Source: Pyrobaculum neutrophilum V24Sta
GTDB taxonomy: Archaea > Thermoproteota > Thermoprotei > Thermoproteales > Thermoproteaceae
NCBI RefSeq assembly: GCF_000019805.1
Contig: NC_010525.1
Coordinates: 744,001-808,000, forward strand
DNA: 64,000 bases
Direction of reading: 5' to 3'
Positions 42,466 through 50,913 of this stretch are shown here, piece after piece; positions within the stretch are counted from its first letter, which is position 1; each line of letters begins with the position of its first letter. Under the pieces are notes generated by a model. The model searched no databases. It was given only the letters and a program-made list of their open reading frames with translations, and was not told where the DNA came from. A program made the translations under genes and the position numbers.

Positions 42466-43671
42466 GTGAGGATTGTAGTCAACGCCCCTCCAGGCTACGG
42501 AAAATCACGACGCATCGCGGCGGTTGCCGCAGGCAGGAGAAAAGCCCTTGTCTTTGTGAAAAGCCACCTGGAGGGCCTCCAGATGGCGAAATACGTCGAG
42601 GAGTCCGGAGGCCGAGCCGGCCTCCTCTTCGGGCGCAGATCTCTATGCCCCCTAGGCGCCGAAAATGCCTACCAGTGCCTGAGGCTTAGAGAACAGGGCG
42701 TGTGTAAGGCACGCTCCGGCAGGGTCGAGAAGCTCATCTTCGACGTGGAGAGGCTCTACAAGATGGGGGTCTGCCCCTACGAGGCTGTACACGTGGCGGG
42801 CAGGAGGGCCAACGTCGTGGTGCTTCCGCTGGCCTACCTCTCAAAGGTCTCCAACCTGGCGGCTGTGGCGGATCTGCTAGAGGAGGCCGACCTAGTGGCT
42901 TTGGACGAGGCCCACAACCTCCTCGCCGTAATCCCAGTGAGAGACGAGGAGCTCTACTCCAGGCGCTACTGCCTACCGGGGCGGGACGCCCCCATGTGTC
43001 TCGCCCTCCCCCTGGTGGGGGAGGTGGTGAGGCGGGCTCGAGGCCTCATCGCGGCGAGCGCCTCTATACTGCGCCGGTTCTCCTCCCCCTTTACGCAGCA
43101 CCTCTCGGCGCAGTTCGTGGAGGTTCGCCGCCTCCCCGGAGAGGAAAACCTGGAGGTGGATTTCAAGCCTCTGGAGTTCCGCTACAGGACGAGGATGAGG
43201 GATGCCTACGTGGAGGCGGTGGCGAAGGAGGTAAGGCGTCTATACGAGACGTACGGGAGGGTGGCTGTGTTTCTGCCGAATAAGGAGCTCGCGTCGTACT
43301 ATATGAGGAGGCTGGGCGACGTACCCGCCTCCGACAAGCCGCTGGGCGACATAGACCACGTCATAGTGACGTACTACGGTAGCCCCGTCTCGGAGGGGGT
43401 CAACCTAGACGTTAAAGCGGGGGTTCTGGTGGGCTTCCCCATCCCGAACATAAAATCCAGGGAGCTCTGGCTTATGGTGGAGGCGCTCAACCGCCTGGGC
43501 TACGACGGCTACCGCTACGCCGTGTTGTTCACAGCCGTAAACCACGTGATCCAGGCGGCTGGGAGGGTGATGAGGAACCTCCAGCGCGAGCGGAAATATA
43601 TACTCCTCATGGACGACCGCTTCACAGAATACAAACACCTACTGCCCAGCTACATCTCCAAGGCCTTGTGA
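42466..43671 (+). CDS. Compact XPD/Rad3-like DNA helicase with Fe-S cysteines
   Basis: 401 residues, against about 550 in archaeal XPD. APPGYGKS is the Walker A motif, ALDEAHNLL (DEAH 147-150) Walker B, VIVTYYGSPVSEGVNL and VIQAAGRVMRN the helicase motifs V and VI. Cys61, Cys71, Cys80 and Cys103 are placed as the 4Fe-4S cluster cysteines of XPD. Arch domain and HD2 are much reduced. GTG 42466. Likely a 5'-3' helicase in DNA repair. Confidence 0.83.
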   Translation: MRIVVNAPPGYGKSRRIAAVAAGRRKALVFVKSHLEGLQMAKYVEESGGRAGLLFGRRSLCPLGAENAYQCLRLREQGVCKARSGRVEKLIFDVERLYKMGVCPYEAVHVAGRRANVVVLPLAYLSKVSNLAAVADLLEEADLVALDEAHNLLAVIPVRDEELYSRRYCLPGRDAPMCLALPLVGEVVRRARGLIAASASILRRFSSPFTQHLSAQFVEVRRLPGEENLEVDFKPLEFRYRTRMRDAYVEAVAKEVRRLYETYGRVAVFLPNKELASYYMRRLGDVPASDKPLGDIDHVIVTYYGSPVSEGVNLDVKAGVLVGFPIPNIKSRELWLMVEALNRLGYDGYRYAVLFTAVNHVIQAAGRVMRNLQRERKYILLMDDRFTEYKHLLPSYISKAL

Positions 43672-43910
43672 CGCCGCCCCTTCGAGGTCTGCACATAAAG
43701 GCCTGTTTATACGTGGGGGAGGCGCCTCCTGTGGAGAAGATCGTGAGGCTTCTAGGCCTTGAGATCAAAGAGCTATCTCCTTGCGATATTTATATAAACT
43801 ATTTCATGAAATATATAGCAGAGTTGGAGAGGCGGATTTCACATCTCAGGGAGAAAATTGACTATCTTGAGAGAACGTGCTCTAAAAATGTAAAAGAAAC
43901 AAATAAATAG
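43668..43910 (+). CDS. Small coiled-coil protein after the helicase
   Basis: 80 residues, GTG start overlapping the helicase TGA by 4 bases. An alpha/beta N-terminus (HIKACLYVGEAPPVEKIVRLLGLEI) and a C-terminal coiled coil (FMKYIAELERRISHLREKIDYLER). Unrecognised; the coupling suggests it works with the helicase. Confidence 0.65.
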   Translation: MTPPLRGLHIKACLYVGEAPPVEKIVRLLGLEIKELSPCDIYINYFMKYIAELERRISHLREKIDYLERTCSKNVKETNK

Positions 43911-43929
43911 GTGGTCTTTTTTTAAATAT

Positions 43930-44295
43930 ATGGCCGACATTCGAACCCTCTCGCGTGCTTACAACGACAAGACTGACTCCATCCGCATCAAGCTCATTAC
44001 GCTTAGGTTCCTAAGAGACCAGGTGCAGAACGCCCGCGGCAACCTAATAACCTTCAGGCCCTCGAAGGTGGCCCAGGACCTCCACCTCTACGGCCGCCAA
44101 GACCTCAGAGCCAAGACAGTCTTAATCAGGGCTTTTCTAGACGACCTAGTCCAGAGGGGCTACATCACCATAATAAAGAGAAGCGCCAGGGGAAAGGTGT
44201 ACGGCCTGTACAAGAACAACAAGTTCTGGGACATCTTAAGCGCCTACGAGCCGGACAAAATCCTTGAGCTTCTAGAGTCGGAGAAGATTCCGTAG
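43930..44295 (+). CDS. Basic protein with predicted winged-helix
   Basis: 121 residues, rich in Arg and Lys. IRIKLITLRFLRDQVQNARGNLITFRPSKVAQDLHL ... TVLIRAFLDDLVQRGYITIIKRSARGKVYGLYKN looks like a winged-helix DNA-binding domain with a final beta hairpin. AAATAAATAG at 43902-43911 is about 24 bases before the ATG, while a second T/A-rich run touches the ATG. Possibly a chromatin or transcription protein. Confidence 0.68.
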   Translation: MADIRTLSRAYNDKTDSIRIKLITLRFLRDQVQNARGNLITFRPSKVAQDLHLYGRQDLRAKTVLIRAFLDDLVQRGYITIIKRSARGKVYGLYKNNKFWDILSAYEPDKILELLESEKIP

Positions 44296-44340
44296 CCAAA
44301 CCTACGCGCCGGCTTTATATTTCAGACGGCGTACAGAGAG

Positions 44341-45228
44341 GTGGGTCTAGACCTGTTGGACTTTCTACGTAGGAGATACAGGGGCGACGCCTACAAGGCA
44401 GCTCTTGTGGGCACCTACGTAGGGGGGAGGTATGTCGACCCGCCGCCTCTCCAGGCCAACGCCTACCTCCTCATGGTGCCGCTGGCCTTGTCGCTGGTGC
44501 CGCTCCTCCTCTCGAAGAACGCGGCGCTCCAGTGGGCGGCGGGGGTGGCCATAATAGTTGGGGCCTACCTAGCCCTCTACCTCTACCTGAGGAGGAGCTG
44601 CTTTATCCCAGACGAGGTGAGGGTGGTGAGGACGAACTACGGAGACGTGGACTACCTGAGGAGGAACAAGCTAGCAATTCTGGAGGACCCCTCCGCCCTG
44701 CCTGGAGACTACGAGGTCTACCACGCCCCGGCGGGGGTCTGCGTGGCTAGAGATAGGAGGGCAAACGCCTTCACGTTGGACGGCCCCGGAGGGCCCGTCA
44801 TATTCTTCACCACCGGCCTATACGCTAGGCTAGAGCCCGAGGAGCTACAGGCGGTTCTGGAACACGAGCGGGGCCACATACGGTATAGACACACCCACAA
44901 GCTCCTCGCCTTCCTCATCGCCGAGTACACCCTCAGAGTGCCGCTGGTCCACCTGGTGTATACGAAATACACGGTGGCGTTGCTCGCCGCGCATATGGTG
45001 GGCGCGGCGCTCCTCTTCACAGCCCTCCTCCACGCCTTTGAGTTCGAGGCGGATAGATACGCCGCGGCGAAACACAGAGAGCGCCTCGCCTCCGCGCTGG
45101 TTAAGCTGGACTGGAACGGGATCGTGGACTCCGTGGCGAACCCCATCGCCGCTAGGCTGTCGTTGCTGGCCCGCTCCCACCCCCTCACCATCGACAGGCT
45201 GAAGAGGCTCAATGCGCTTCCTCACTAG
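44341..45228 (+). CDS. M48-family membrane metalloprotease
   Basis: 295 residues. Two N-terminal membrane helices (LLMVPLALSLVPLLL, GVAIIVGAYLALYLYL), then LEHERGHIRYRH supplying HExxH and FEFEADRYAA supplying the third zinc ligand, with further helices between. GTG 44341 is 25 bases from TTTATATTT. It is distinct from htpX at 10121-11161: shorter, with the catalytic part later. Overlaps the next gene by 17 bases. Confidence 0.85.
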   Translation: MGLDLLDFLRRRYRGDAYKAALVGTYVGGRYVDPPPLQANAYLLMVPLALSLVPLLLSKNAALQWAAGVAIIVGAYLALYLYLRRSCFIPDEVRVVRTNYGDVDYLRRNKLAILEDPSALPGDYEVYHAPAGVCVARDRRANAFTLDGPGGPVIFFTTGLYARLEPEELQAVLEHERGHIRYRHTHKLLAFLIAEYTLRVPLVHLVYTKYTVALLAAHMVGAALLFTALLHAFEFEADRYAAAKHRERLASALVKLDWNGIVDSVANPIAARLSLLARSHPLTIDRLKRLNALPH

Positions 45229-45574
45229 CCTAGCCAGGGCAGTAGAACAGCTGGAGAGGGTCGCCCAGAAGTACGACGACGAGGAGCTTAGGGCCCTAGC
45301 CGCAGACCTCTACAAGCAGCTTACCGTGGTGGTGAACCTCCTGGAGAAGATATACCTCATATACACCGAGCTGGATATGTTGGTGAAGACCGACCTCAAG
45401 CTGGAGCCTGGTCTATACATAGACGCCCCCCAGCAGCCGGAGAAACTCGCCGACTTCATAGAAAGAGCCCGCAGGGAGGGGCACGACCCGAATAAGGCGG
45501 TGGCGTATCTACTCGGCGCGGGGGTTGCGCAGCTGGAGGTGAGAGACGGAGAGCTGTATATTAGGAGGAAGTAG
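45212..45574 (+). CDS. Hypothetical helical protein
   Basis: 120 residues, starting within the end of the M48 gene. Coiled-coil N-terminus (ARAVEQLERVAQKYDDEELRALAADLYKQL) and a C-terminal GAGVAQLEVRDGELYIRRK hairpin. No family recognised. Coupling suggests a protease accessory protein. Confidence 0.63.
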   Translation: MRFLTSLARAVEQLERVAQKYDDEELRALAADLYKQLTVVVNLLEKIYLIYTELDMLVKTDLKLEPGLYIDAPQQPEKLADFIERARREGHDPNKAVAYLLGAGVAQLEVRDGELYIRRK

Positions 45575-45598
45575 GGCTCTCAGCGCTATTAACCACGA

Positions 45599-46060
45599 TC
45601 ACACATCACCCAGCCTGGTCTCGTCACCTCGGCAGGAGGCCAGCAGCTCTATATATTTCTTTAGCACCCCGCCCACGTCGACGTCTGTCCTAAACCTCCT
45701 TCTGAACTCCCCCCCTACCACGGCCGCGCGACCTCCGCTCAACGTGATCTCCACGGTGGAGGTAGGCGATACGTAGGGTCTGTACCTCACCGCCTCCTCC
45801 ACCACCTCGAGGGGGCCCGTGTAGGTGTAGTACCTAGACTTGAGGGCCCTCCCCACCCTATCCATCAACTTGGCGAGTAGCCAAGCCGCCCTCTTTAAAT
45901 CCCCATCTTCAAACCTGCACTCGACGCCCCGCGCCACGGCCGCTATGTAGGCCGTCTTGGCGTAGAGGTGCACCGCGAGAGCTCTATCGCCCAGGGTAAC
46001 AGTAACAGCTCTTACCCCAGGGCTCGCCGTTATAGACAGGAGGATGTTAGACAAGCTCAA
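45599..46060 (-). CDS. Hypothetical protein after the zinc-ribbon gene
   Basis: 153 residues, TTG start, overlapping the zinc-ribbon gene by 14 bases. Alternating strands and helices (VRAVTVTLGDRALAVHLYAKTAYIAAVARGVECRF; STVEITLSGGRAAVVGGEF). No recognised domain, no membrane segment. Convergent with the gene ending at 45574. Confidence 0.6.
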   Translation of the reverse strand: MSLSNILLSITASPGVRAVTVTLGDRALAVHLYAKTAYIAAVARGVECRFEDGDLKRAAWLLAKLMDRVGRALKSRYYTYTGPLEVVEEAVRYRPYVSPTSTVEITLSGGRAAVVGGEFRRRFRTDVDVGGVLKKYIELLASCRGDETRLGDV

Positions 46061-46223
46061 GGGGCGTAATGGCGTCTGGGCATCTGTACTGTAGCTTCCT
46101 CGCGCAGACGTCGCAGAAGACGTAGTTCATCTTCTTGCAGACGTACCTATCCTCGAAGGCGTACAGCCTTCTGCCGCATCTAGAGCACCTCCCCACCACC
46201 AACGTCTTCGGCGGGTAGACCAT
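46047..46223 (-). CDS. 58-residue zinc-binding protein
   Basis: ATG 46223 opens a 58-codon frame starting MVYPPKTLVVGRCSRCGRRL with cysteine pairs CSRC, VCKK, CDVC and a final C, i.e. a zinc-ribbon or treble-clef arrangement (Cys13, 16, 37, 40). GTTTTAAAAC at 46245-46254 is about 27 bases upstream on this strand. Its stop overlaps the next gene by 14 bases. Too short to be found by a 60-residue cutoff. Confidence 0.7.
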   Translation of the reverse strand: MVYPPKTLVVGRCSRCGRRLYAFEDRYVCKKMNYVFCDVCARKLQYRCPDAITPLELV

Positions 46224-46260
46224 GGCGGCGAAAGTTTAAACTAGGTTTTAAAACTTTCGC

Positions 46261-46989
46261 ATGCTTATCGGGGTGGTGCACCTACTCCCCGCAGACGAAC
46301 CCGCCTACCTAGACCACGCGGTAAGAAACGCGAGAAGGCTGGAGGAGGCCGGGGTAGACGCCGTGATAGTGGAGAACTTCTACGACGCCCCCTTTAAGCC
46401 GGAGGCGGATTTCAAGACGGCGGTGGCCGTCGCCATCGCGGCGAGGGAGGTGGCGCGCGCCCTATCTATCCCCATAGGCGTCAACCTGCTCAGGAACGCC
46501 TGCCGCAAGGCGGCCGTCATCGCGAAATACGCGGGGGGCCGCTTCATCCGATGCAACGCCTACACCGACGTGGTGCTCTCCGAATCCGGCATACTCCTGC
46601 CGCAGGCCCCCTACTTGAGAGGGGTTAAGGTGCTCGCGGACGTCCACGTCAAACACGGGCTGACGCTCTACCCCCCAACGCTGGCGGAGGCGGTGGAGAC
46701 GGCCTCCACAAGGGCGAGGCCCGACGCCATAGTTATAACGGGCAGAAAAACCGGGGAGCCGCCCGACCCGGTGGAGATAGCCACCGCCAGAGCCTACACG
46801 GACCTCCCCGTGTTGGCCGGAAGCGGGATATGCTTCAACACCCTACACCTCCTGAAGATAGTGGACGGCGCCATCGTCGGGACGTGTTTCAAGGAGGGGA
46901 GGGAGGTGGACTTCGACAAAGCCTCTAGGCTTGTCCGCGAGGCTAAAGCCGCGTTGAGCCCCAGGAGGCGGCTATCCCTGGTGTCCTAG
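46261..46989 (+). CDS. BtpA/SgcQ-family TIM-barrel protein
   Basis: 242 residues. GVVHLLPADEPAYLDHAVRNARRLEEAGVDAVIVENFYDAPF at the N-terminus, IPIGVNLLRNACRKAAVIAKYAGGRFIRCNAYTDVVLSESG in the middle and VLAGSGICFNTLHLLKIVDGAIVGTCFK at the end match the BtpA family (named for photosystem I biogenesis in cyanobacteria; role in archaea unknown). GTTTAAAC at 46234-46241 lies about 23 bases before the ATG. Confidence 0.87.
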   Translation: MLIGVVHLLPADEPAYLDHAVRNARRLEEAGVDAVIVENFYDAPFKPEADFKTAVAVAIAAREVARALSIPIGVNLLRNACRKAAVIAKYAGGRFIRCNAYTDVVLSESGILLPQAPYLRGVKVLADVHVKHGLTLYPPTLAEAVETASTRARPDAIVITGRKTGEPPDPVEIATARAYTDLPVLAGSGICFNTLHLLKIVDGAIVGTCFKEGREVDFDKASRLVREAKAALSPRRRLSLVS

Positions 46990-46994
46990 CCGCC

Positions 46995-48074
46995 CTACGG
47001 CAGAATTTCGCCGTCTTTCACGTCTTGTTCAACCTCCCTGTTGGGCCCCACGGCGGCTCCCCGCCCCACGTACACCTCGTCTTTTACATATACGCCGTCT
47101 GCCACCACCGCCTCCACCAGGCGCGTCCACCGGCCCAACACCGCCCCCTCCCCCACGATCGACCGGTGTATGTAGGCCCCCGCCTCGGCCACAACGCCGT
47201 CCATCAACACGCTTTCCCTCACCCTTACGTGGGGCCCCAGCTTCGCCCCCGCGCCCACCACAGCGTAGGGCCCGAGGACGCTGCCGGCGCCCACCGTGGC
47301 GCCCTCGCCGATGTAGACAGGCGGGATTATCTTCGCCCCCGGCACCTCGGGGCTACAGACATCGCAGCGGTCCAACGCGGCGAAGTTGGCCTTCAGGTAG
47401 TCGGCATGTGTTCCGATGTCGAACCAAAGCCCTCTGTGGACGTAGCCGTAGATGTCGAACTTCTCCATCAGCCTCGGGATTATGTGCTTGGCGATCTTGA
47501 CCTCCCCCGAGTTGAGCTCGGGGAACTCCCTGACGGCCTCCGGCTCGAAGATGTAGAAGCCGGCGTTGGCCAAGTTGCTCCCCACCGGCTCCCTGGGCTT
47601 TTCCACGAACCTCCTGATGCGGCCCCCCTCGTCTAAAACGGCGATGCCGAACCTGCCCACCTCCTCCTGCGGCACCTCGATGAGGGCTATGGTGACCGCC
47701 GCACCGGCTCTCCTGTGGAACTCCCACAGCCTCTTCACCGAAAGGTCTGTGAAGACGTCGCCGTTGGCCACCACTATGGGCCCCCTCACGCCCAGGCTCC
47801 TAACCGCGTTTATAACGGCGCCGCCGTCGCCCAACGGCCTATCCTCCTCCACAACCCTCACCCTCTGGCCCCACCTGGCGTTTATGTGGCTTCTGATGAC
47901 GTAGGAAAGGTACCTCGCCGACACCACGGGCTCCGCTACCTCGGCCACCTTCTCGATCACCCAGTCTAAGACGGGCTTGCCTAAGATGGGGAAGAGGGGC
48001 TTGGGCTTGGTGTAGCTGAGGGGCCTCAGCCTCGTGGCGAAGCCCCCCGCCAGTATGATCCCGCACTCTGCCAT
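46995..48074 (-). CDS. NDP-sugar pyrophosphorylase (mannose-1-P guanylyltransferase type)
   Basis: 359 residues. ILAGGFATRLRPLSYTKPKPLFPILGKPVLDW is the nucleotidyltransferase signature; GDVFTDLS, FVEKPRE and DIGTHADYLKA complete the catalytic domain. From about 245 a left-handed beta helix of hexapeptide repeats follows (YIGEGATVGAGSVLGPYAVVGAGAKLG). Makes an activated sugar for glycan synthesis. Starts 8 bases after the 48082 gene ends. Confidence 0.9.
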   Translation of the reverse strand: MAECGIILAGGFATRLRPLSYTKPKPLFPILGKPVLDWVIEKVAEVAEPVVSARYLSYVIRSHINARWGQRVRVVEEDRPLGDGGAVINAVRSLGVRGPIVVANGDVFTDLSVKRLWEFHRRAGAAVTIALIEVPQEEVGRFGIAVLDEGGRIRRFVEKPREPVGSNLANAGFYIFEPEAVREFPELNSGEVKIAKHIIPRLMEKFDIYGYVHRGLWFDIGTHADYLKANFAALDRCDVCSPEVPGAKIIPPVYIGEGATVGAGSVLGPYAVVGAGAKLGPHVRVRESVLMDGVVAEAGAYIHRSIVGEGAVLGRWTRLVEAVVADGVYVKDEVYVGRGAAVGPNREVEQDVKDGEILP

Positions 48075-48081
48075 GGAGCAC

Positions 48082-48774
48082 CTACAGCAGCTTTATAAAT
48101 TCGTAGGCCACGACCTCCGCCTCGCCCACGTCCACCTCCCTCCTCTCCACCACGTTCCCGCCCTCCCCAGCGATGAAGAAAGCCCTTCTGCTCCTCGGCG
48201 AGGAGGCGTTTAGGTAGAACTTGGCAACGACGTATCTGTTCCCCCTGCTTACAAACACCTCGTAGGGCATAAGCCCCAGCCTACATGTGCAGTTTAGGCT
48301 CAGCTCCCCAGCCCTCTGGAGAACCCCAGCCGTGGCCCAGATCCTCTTGGCGAGCTCCACGTCGGACGGCACGGCGTTTATGTGGAGCAGGGAGCCTGCT
48401 CTGGAGGCGCCCACCACCACGGTGGCGCCCGACGCCGATAGGTAGACCGGCTTGTTCCAAACCTGCTCCCAAGCGCCGAACTCCCTGGCCTTGACGTTGC
48501 TCACCGCCACCGCCCTCTGGGGCAACGGCCTAAGGCCGCCGTAGTCGAGGACGTAGGCCGGCCTCCTCAGAGCCACCGCCTTCACTATGGTGGTGGCGAA
48601 GGAGGTGAAGGCCACGTGCCCAGCGAGGAAATCGCCGTCTGCCCTCGGCTCAACCGAGTCCACATCTACGCCGACGTGCTCCTCCACCCTTCTACCGCTC
48701 TCCACCTCAAGATACACCGCCCTCCCCGAGGACACCCCCACCACCACTGTACAAGGCGTGTTGAAGCTGGCCAC
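48082..48774 (-). CDS. Hypothetical protein upstream of the pyrophosphorylase
   Basis: 230 residues from GTG 48774 (VASFNTPCTVVVGVSSGRAVYLEVESG). Beta-rich, with ATTIVKAVALRRPAYVLDYGG and LYLNASSPRSRRAFFIAGEGG segments; not recognised. Same operon as the sugar nucleotidyltransferase. TTAATACC is about 23 bases before GTG 48774; the frame opens at GTG 48786, which sits too close. Confidence 0.6.
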   Translation of the reverse strand: MASFNTPCTVVVGVSSGRAVYLEVESGRRVEEHVGVDVDSVEPRADGDFLAGHVAFTSFATTIVKAVALRRPAYVLDYGGLRPLPQRAVAVSNVKAREFGAWEQVWNKPVYLSASGATVVVGASRAGSLLHINAVPSDVELAKRIWATAGVLQRAGELSLNCTCRLGLMPYEVFVSRGNRYVVAKFYLNASSPRSRRAFFIAGEGGNVVERREVDVGEAEVVAYEFIKLL

Positions 48775-48792
48775 GTCTAAAAACACAGGGTA

Positions 48793-49152
48793 TTAATTTA
48801 CATGTTCAGAGCCGCCACGGCCGCGGCGGTGCACGCCAACGCCGTCGTGAAGGCTACGCGGCGTCGAGAGACACATGTCGGCGGCGTCGGCCTTGCAACA
48901 GTCGCGCGCTGTCTGCCGGAGTCACACGCCGCTGTGGACGCCGCTCGCGTCGTTAGACCGCGGGCAAACCGCCTTCAACCCACATCCCCAAGAAGAGACG
49001 TCTACGGCATCCACGCTCCCTACGTTGGCCACGGCGTCGACGTAAGGCAAGCGCGTCGAGGTGTCTGAAGGCGGCAGACGCCTACTCAGCTAATCCCCCT
49101 AGGCGCAGGGCCGAGAGAACGCGTTGGCGGACCTCCTGTTAATTTACACGTT
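48793..49152. other. Unexplained gap bounded by near-identical 14-base repeats
   Basis: TTAATTTACATGTT at 48793-48806 and TTAATTTACACGTT at 49139-49152 match at 13 of 14 bases. Between them are about 330 bases of GC-rich sequence with no convincing gene: the one long frame (48802-49068) encodes a low-quality Arg/Ala/His-rich peptide. No tRNA, C/D box, SRP RNA or RNase P signature was found in either strand. Confidence 0.55.
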
Positions 49153-49188
49153 GCCTTGATATATTTGGATGCGGCTTCCTCCGTGGAT

Positions 49189-49389
49189 ATGAGGGTGGTG
49201 GCGAGGCTGGTGGCATCCAAGATAGGCGAGGAGCCCACCGACCTAGATAAGGTGTTGGAGTCGCTTGGCGTAGATCTGCCCTGGATAGACAAGATAATGC
49301 TGGTGCAGAACATGGAGGGCGTGGAGGCCGTATACCACGCCGTTTCGGGGAAGATCCTGGTGAGGAGGGTAAACGCCGCTAGGGCGTAA
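49189..49389 (+). CDS. Small hypothetical protein
   Basis: 66 residues from ATG 49189 (MRVVARLVASKIGEEPTDLDKVLESL). A helical N-terminus and a C-terminal beta hairpin with KILVRRVNAARA. GATATATTTG at 49158-49167 is about 26 bases upstream; GTG 49183 is an alternative and the frame up to 49156 overlaps the box. Unrecognised. Confidence 0.6.
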   Translation: MRVVARLVASKIGEEPTDLDKVLESLGVDLPWIDKIMLVQNMEGVEAVYHAVSGKILVRRVNAARA

Positions 49390-49414
49390 TCTATATTTAC
49401 CGCGGATATAGGCC

Positions 49415-49873
49415 GTGGATTTCAATGTCGTATACGCGCCGTGGAGGCTGAGGTATATACAGAACGTGGGAAAGGGCGAGTGCTTCCTCTGCAAGGCTGC
49501 TGGAGAAAGGGAGAGAGACGACGAAAACCTCGTGCCCGCCAGGGGGAAGCACGTCTTCGCCATATTGAACAAGTTCCCCTACACCTGGGGCCACGTCATG
49601 GTGTCCCCCTACAGACACGTGTCGCAGTTTGAGGAGCTGACCGCCGAGGAGTGGGCCGAGATGGTGGACATGGCCAGGAGGCTAATGGAGGCGCTTAAGA
49701 AGACCGTCGGGGCCGGGAGGTTCATAGTGGGGCTTAACATCGGCCGAGCCGCGGGGGCGGGTCTAGAGGGCCACCTCCACCTCCACATAATCCCAGATAG
49801 GGAGGTGGAGCCGGGCGTCGATCTACCCCAGGCGCTTGTGAAGCTCACTAGGGAGCTACGGGAGGCCCTATGA
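49415..49873 (+). CDS. HIT-family hydrolase/transferase
   Basis: 152 residues. FLCKAAGERERDDENLVPARGKHVFAILNKFPYTWGHVMVSPYRHV and the histidine triad GHLHLHIIP mark a HIT protein of the Fhit/Ap4A type. Acts on dinucleoside polyphosphates or nucleoside phosphoramidates. GTG 49415 has CTATATTTA about 21 bases upstream. Overlaps the ATPase gene by 4 bases. Confidence 0.9.
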   Translation: MDFNVVYAPWRLRYIQNVGKGECFLCKAAGERERDDENLVPARGKHVFAILNKFPYTWGHVMVSPYRHVSQFEELTAEEWAEMVDMARRLMEALKKTVGAGRFIVGLNIGRAAGAGLEGHLHLHIIPDREVEPGVDLPQALVKLTRELREAL

Positions 49874-50913
49874 TCAAGCGGATCTGCCTCGAGAGCTTCC
49901 GCGCCGTCGACAAGAGATGCGTAGAGCTGGGGCGCTACACGCTGCTCTACGGCCCCCCCAACTCGGGAAAGACCACGTTTATCGAGGCGGCGGCTTTGTT
50001 GATCCAGAGCAGGGGGGAGCAGTGGCTGGCGCTGGAGGGCCCGCTTCTGATTATCCACGAGCCCGAGGACATCCACCGCGGCGGCGACTTGGAGAAGCCC
50101 TTCGCGGTGGAGCTCGCGGTGGAGCTGGAGGGGGGCGAGGTGGTCTACGGCTATAGGTACTCAACCGCGGCCAACTACGTGGAGCAGTGGGTGGGGAGAG
50201 GCGGCGTGCTCCTCGCCAAGATGGCGAAGAGGGGGGAGAGGGGCGTCCTCCTCCACCCCGTCGAGGCGGAGCTCTGCACGGCGCCCTACGCCGTGATGAA
50301 CGAAGACGTGTTGATCACGTGCAGCGCGGTGGAGGACGAGCGCCTCCGCGCGGCCGAGAGAGCTCTGCTGGACCTCAGGATCGGGCTTAAGGACAAGTTC
50401 TACCTCATCAGCGGAAGGAGGCTGGCCGCGTGGAAGTACACCTACGAGACACACGTCGACCTAATGCCGGCCACCAGCGTGGGGCCCGAGGGCCAGTTCA
50501 CCCCCCACCACCTCTCCCGAATCTTAACCCAGTCCTCCTACGAGAGAGCTAGGGAGGAGCTCTACAGATACCTCCACGTGGCCGACGTGGAGGACGTACG
50601 CGTTGGGCTTGTGAAAAGCGGTAGGATAGCGATGTATGTGAAAAGGGGCGGCCTGTGGACAAACGTCTACAACGCCGGGAGCTACACCAAGGCGGTGCTC
50701 CCCATACTCCTCCAGCTTATCCTGGCAAACGAGGGGTCGTCCCTCTTCGTAGACGACGCCGATTTAGCCGTGCCTAGAGATAAGGCGGAGCTCCTCCTCG
50801 CCTCGGCCCTCGAGATCGCGGAGAGGAGGAGGCTCCAGCTCGTCGCGGCCGCCAGAGACTCCGCCTTCGCCGAGGCCGCCAGGCGGCTTGGGGTAGAGAC
50901 GGCGGCTTTATGA
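49870..50913 (+). CDS. AAA ATPase with split ABC-like head
   Basis: 347 residues. LLYGPPNSGKTTFIEAAALLI is Walker A; SSLFVDDADLAVPRDKAELLLASALEIAERRRLQLVAAARDS is Walker B and the sensor region, as in OLD/RecF-like AAA_15/AAA_21 proteins. The middle region (SGRRLAAWKYTYETHVDLMPATSVGPEGQFTPHHLS) replaces the long coiled coil. No nuclease domain in the same chain, but a PIN-domain gene follows with a 4-base overlap. Confidence 0.78.
   Translation: MIKRICLESFRAVDKRCVELGRYTLLYGPPNSGKTTFIEAAALLIQSRGEQWLALEGPLLIIHEPEDIHRGGDLEKPFAVELAVELEGGEVVYGYRYSTAANYVEQWVGRGGVLLAKMAKRGERGVLLHPVEAELCTAPYAVMNEDVLITCSAVEDERLRAAERALLDLRIGLKDKFYLISGRRLAAWKYTYETHVDLMPATSVGPEGQFTPHHLSRILTQSSYERAREELYRYLHVADVEDVRVGLVKSGRIAMYVKRGGLWTNVYNAGSYTKAVLPILLQLILANEGSSLFVDDADLAVPRDKAELLLASALEIAERRRLQLVAAARDSAFAEAARRLGVETAAL

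Noticed and set aside
45575-45625. Possible C/D sRNA on the reverse strand (GTGATG ... CTGA)
   Set aside because: Only about 26 bases separate the boxes, too short for a guide RNA, and the GTGATG is part of a coding end.
48802-49068. 88-codon forward frame in the repeat-bounded gap
   Set aside because: The peptide is Arg/Ala/His-rich without secondary-structure pattern, the start is only a few bases from the TATA-like box, and codon use is unlike the neighbours.
48787-49182. Possible SRP RNA or RNase P RNA in the large gap
   Set aside because: The recalled conserved helix-8 and P4 core sequences are not present on either strand.
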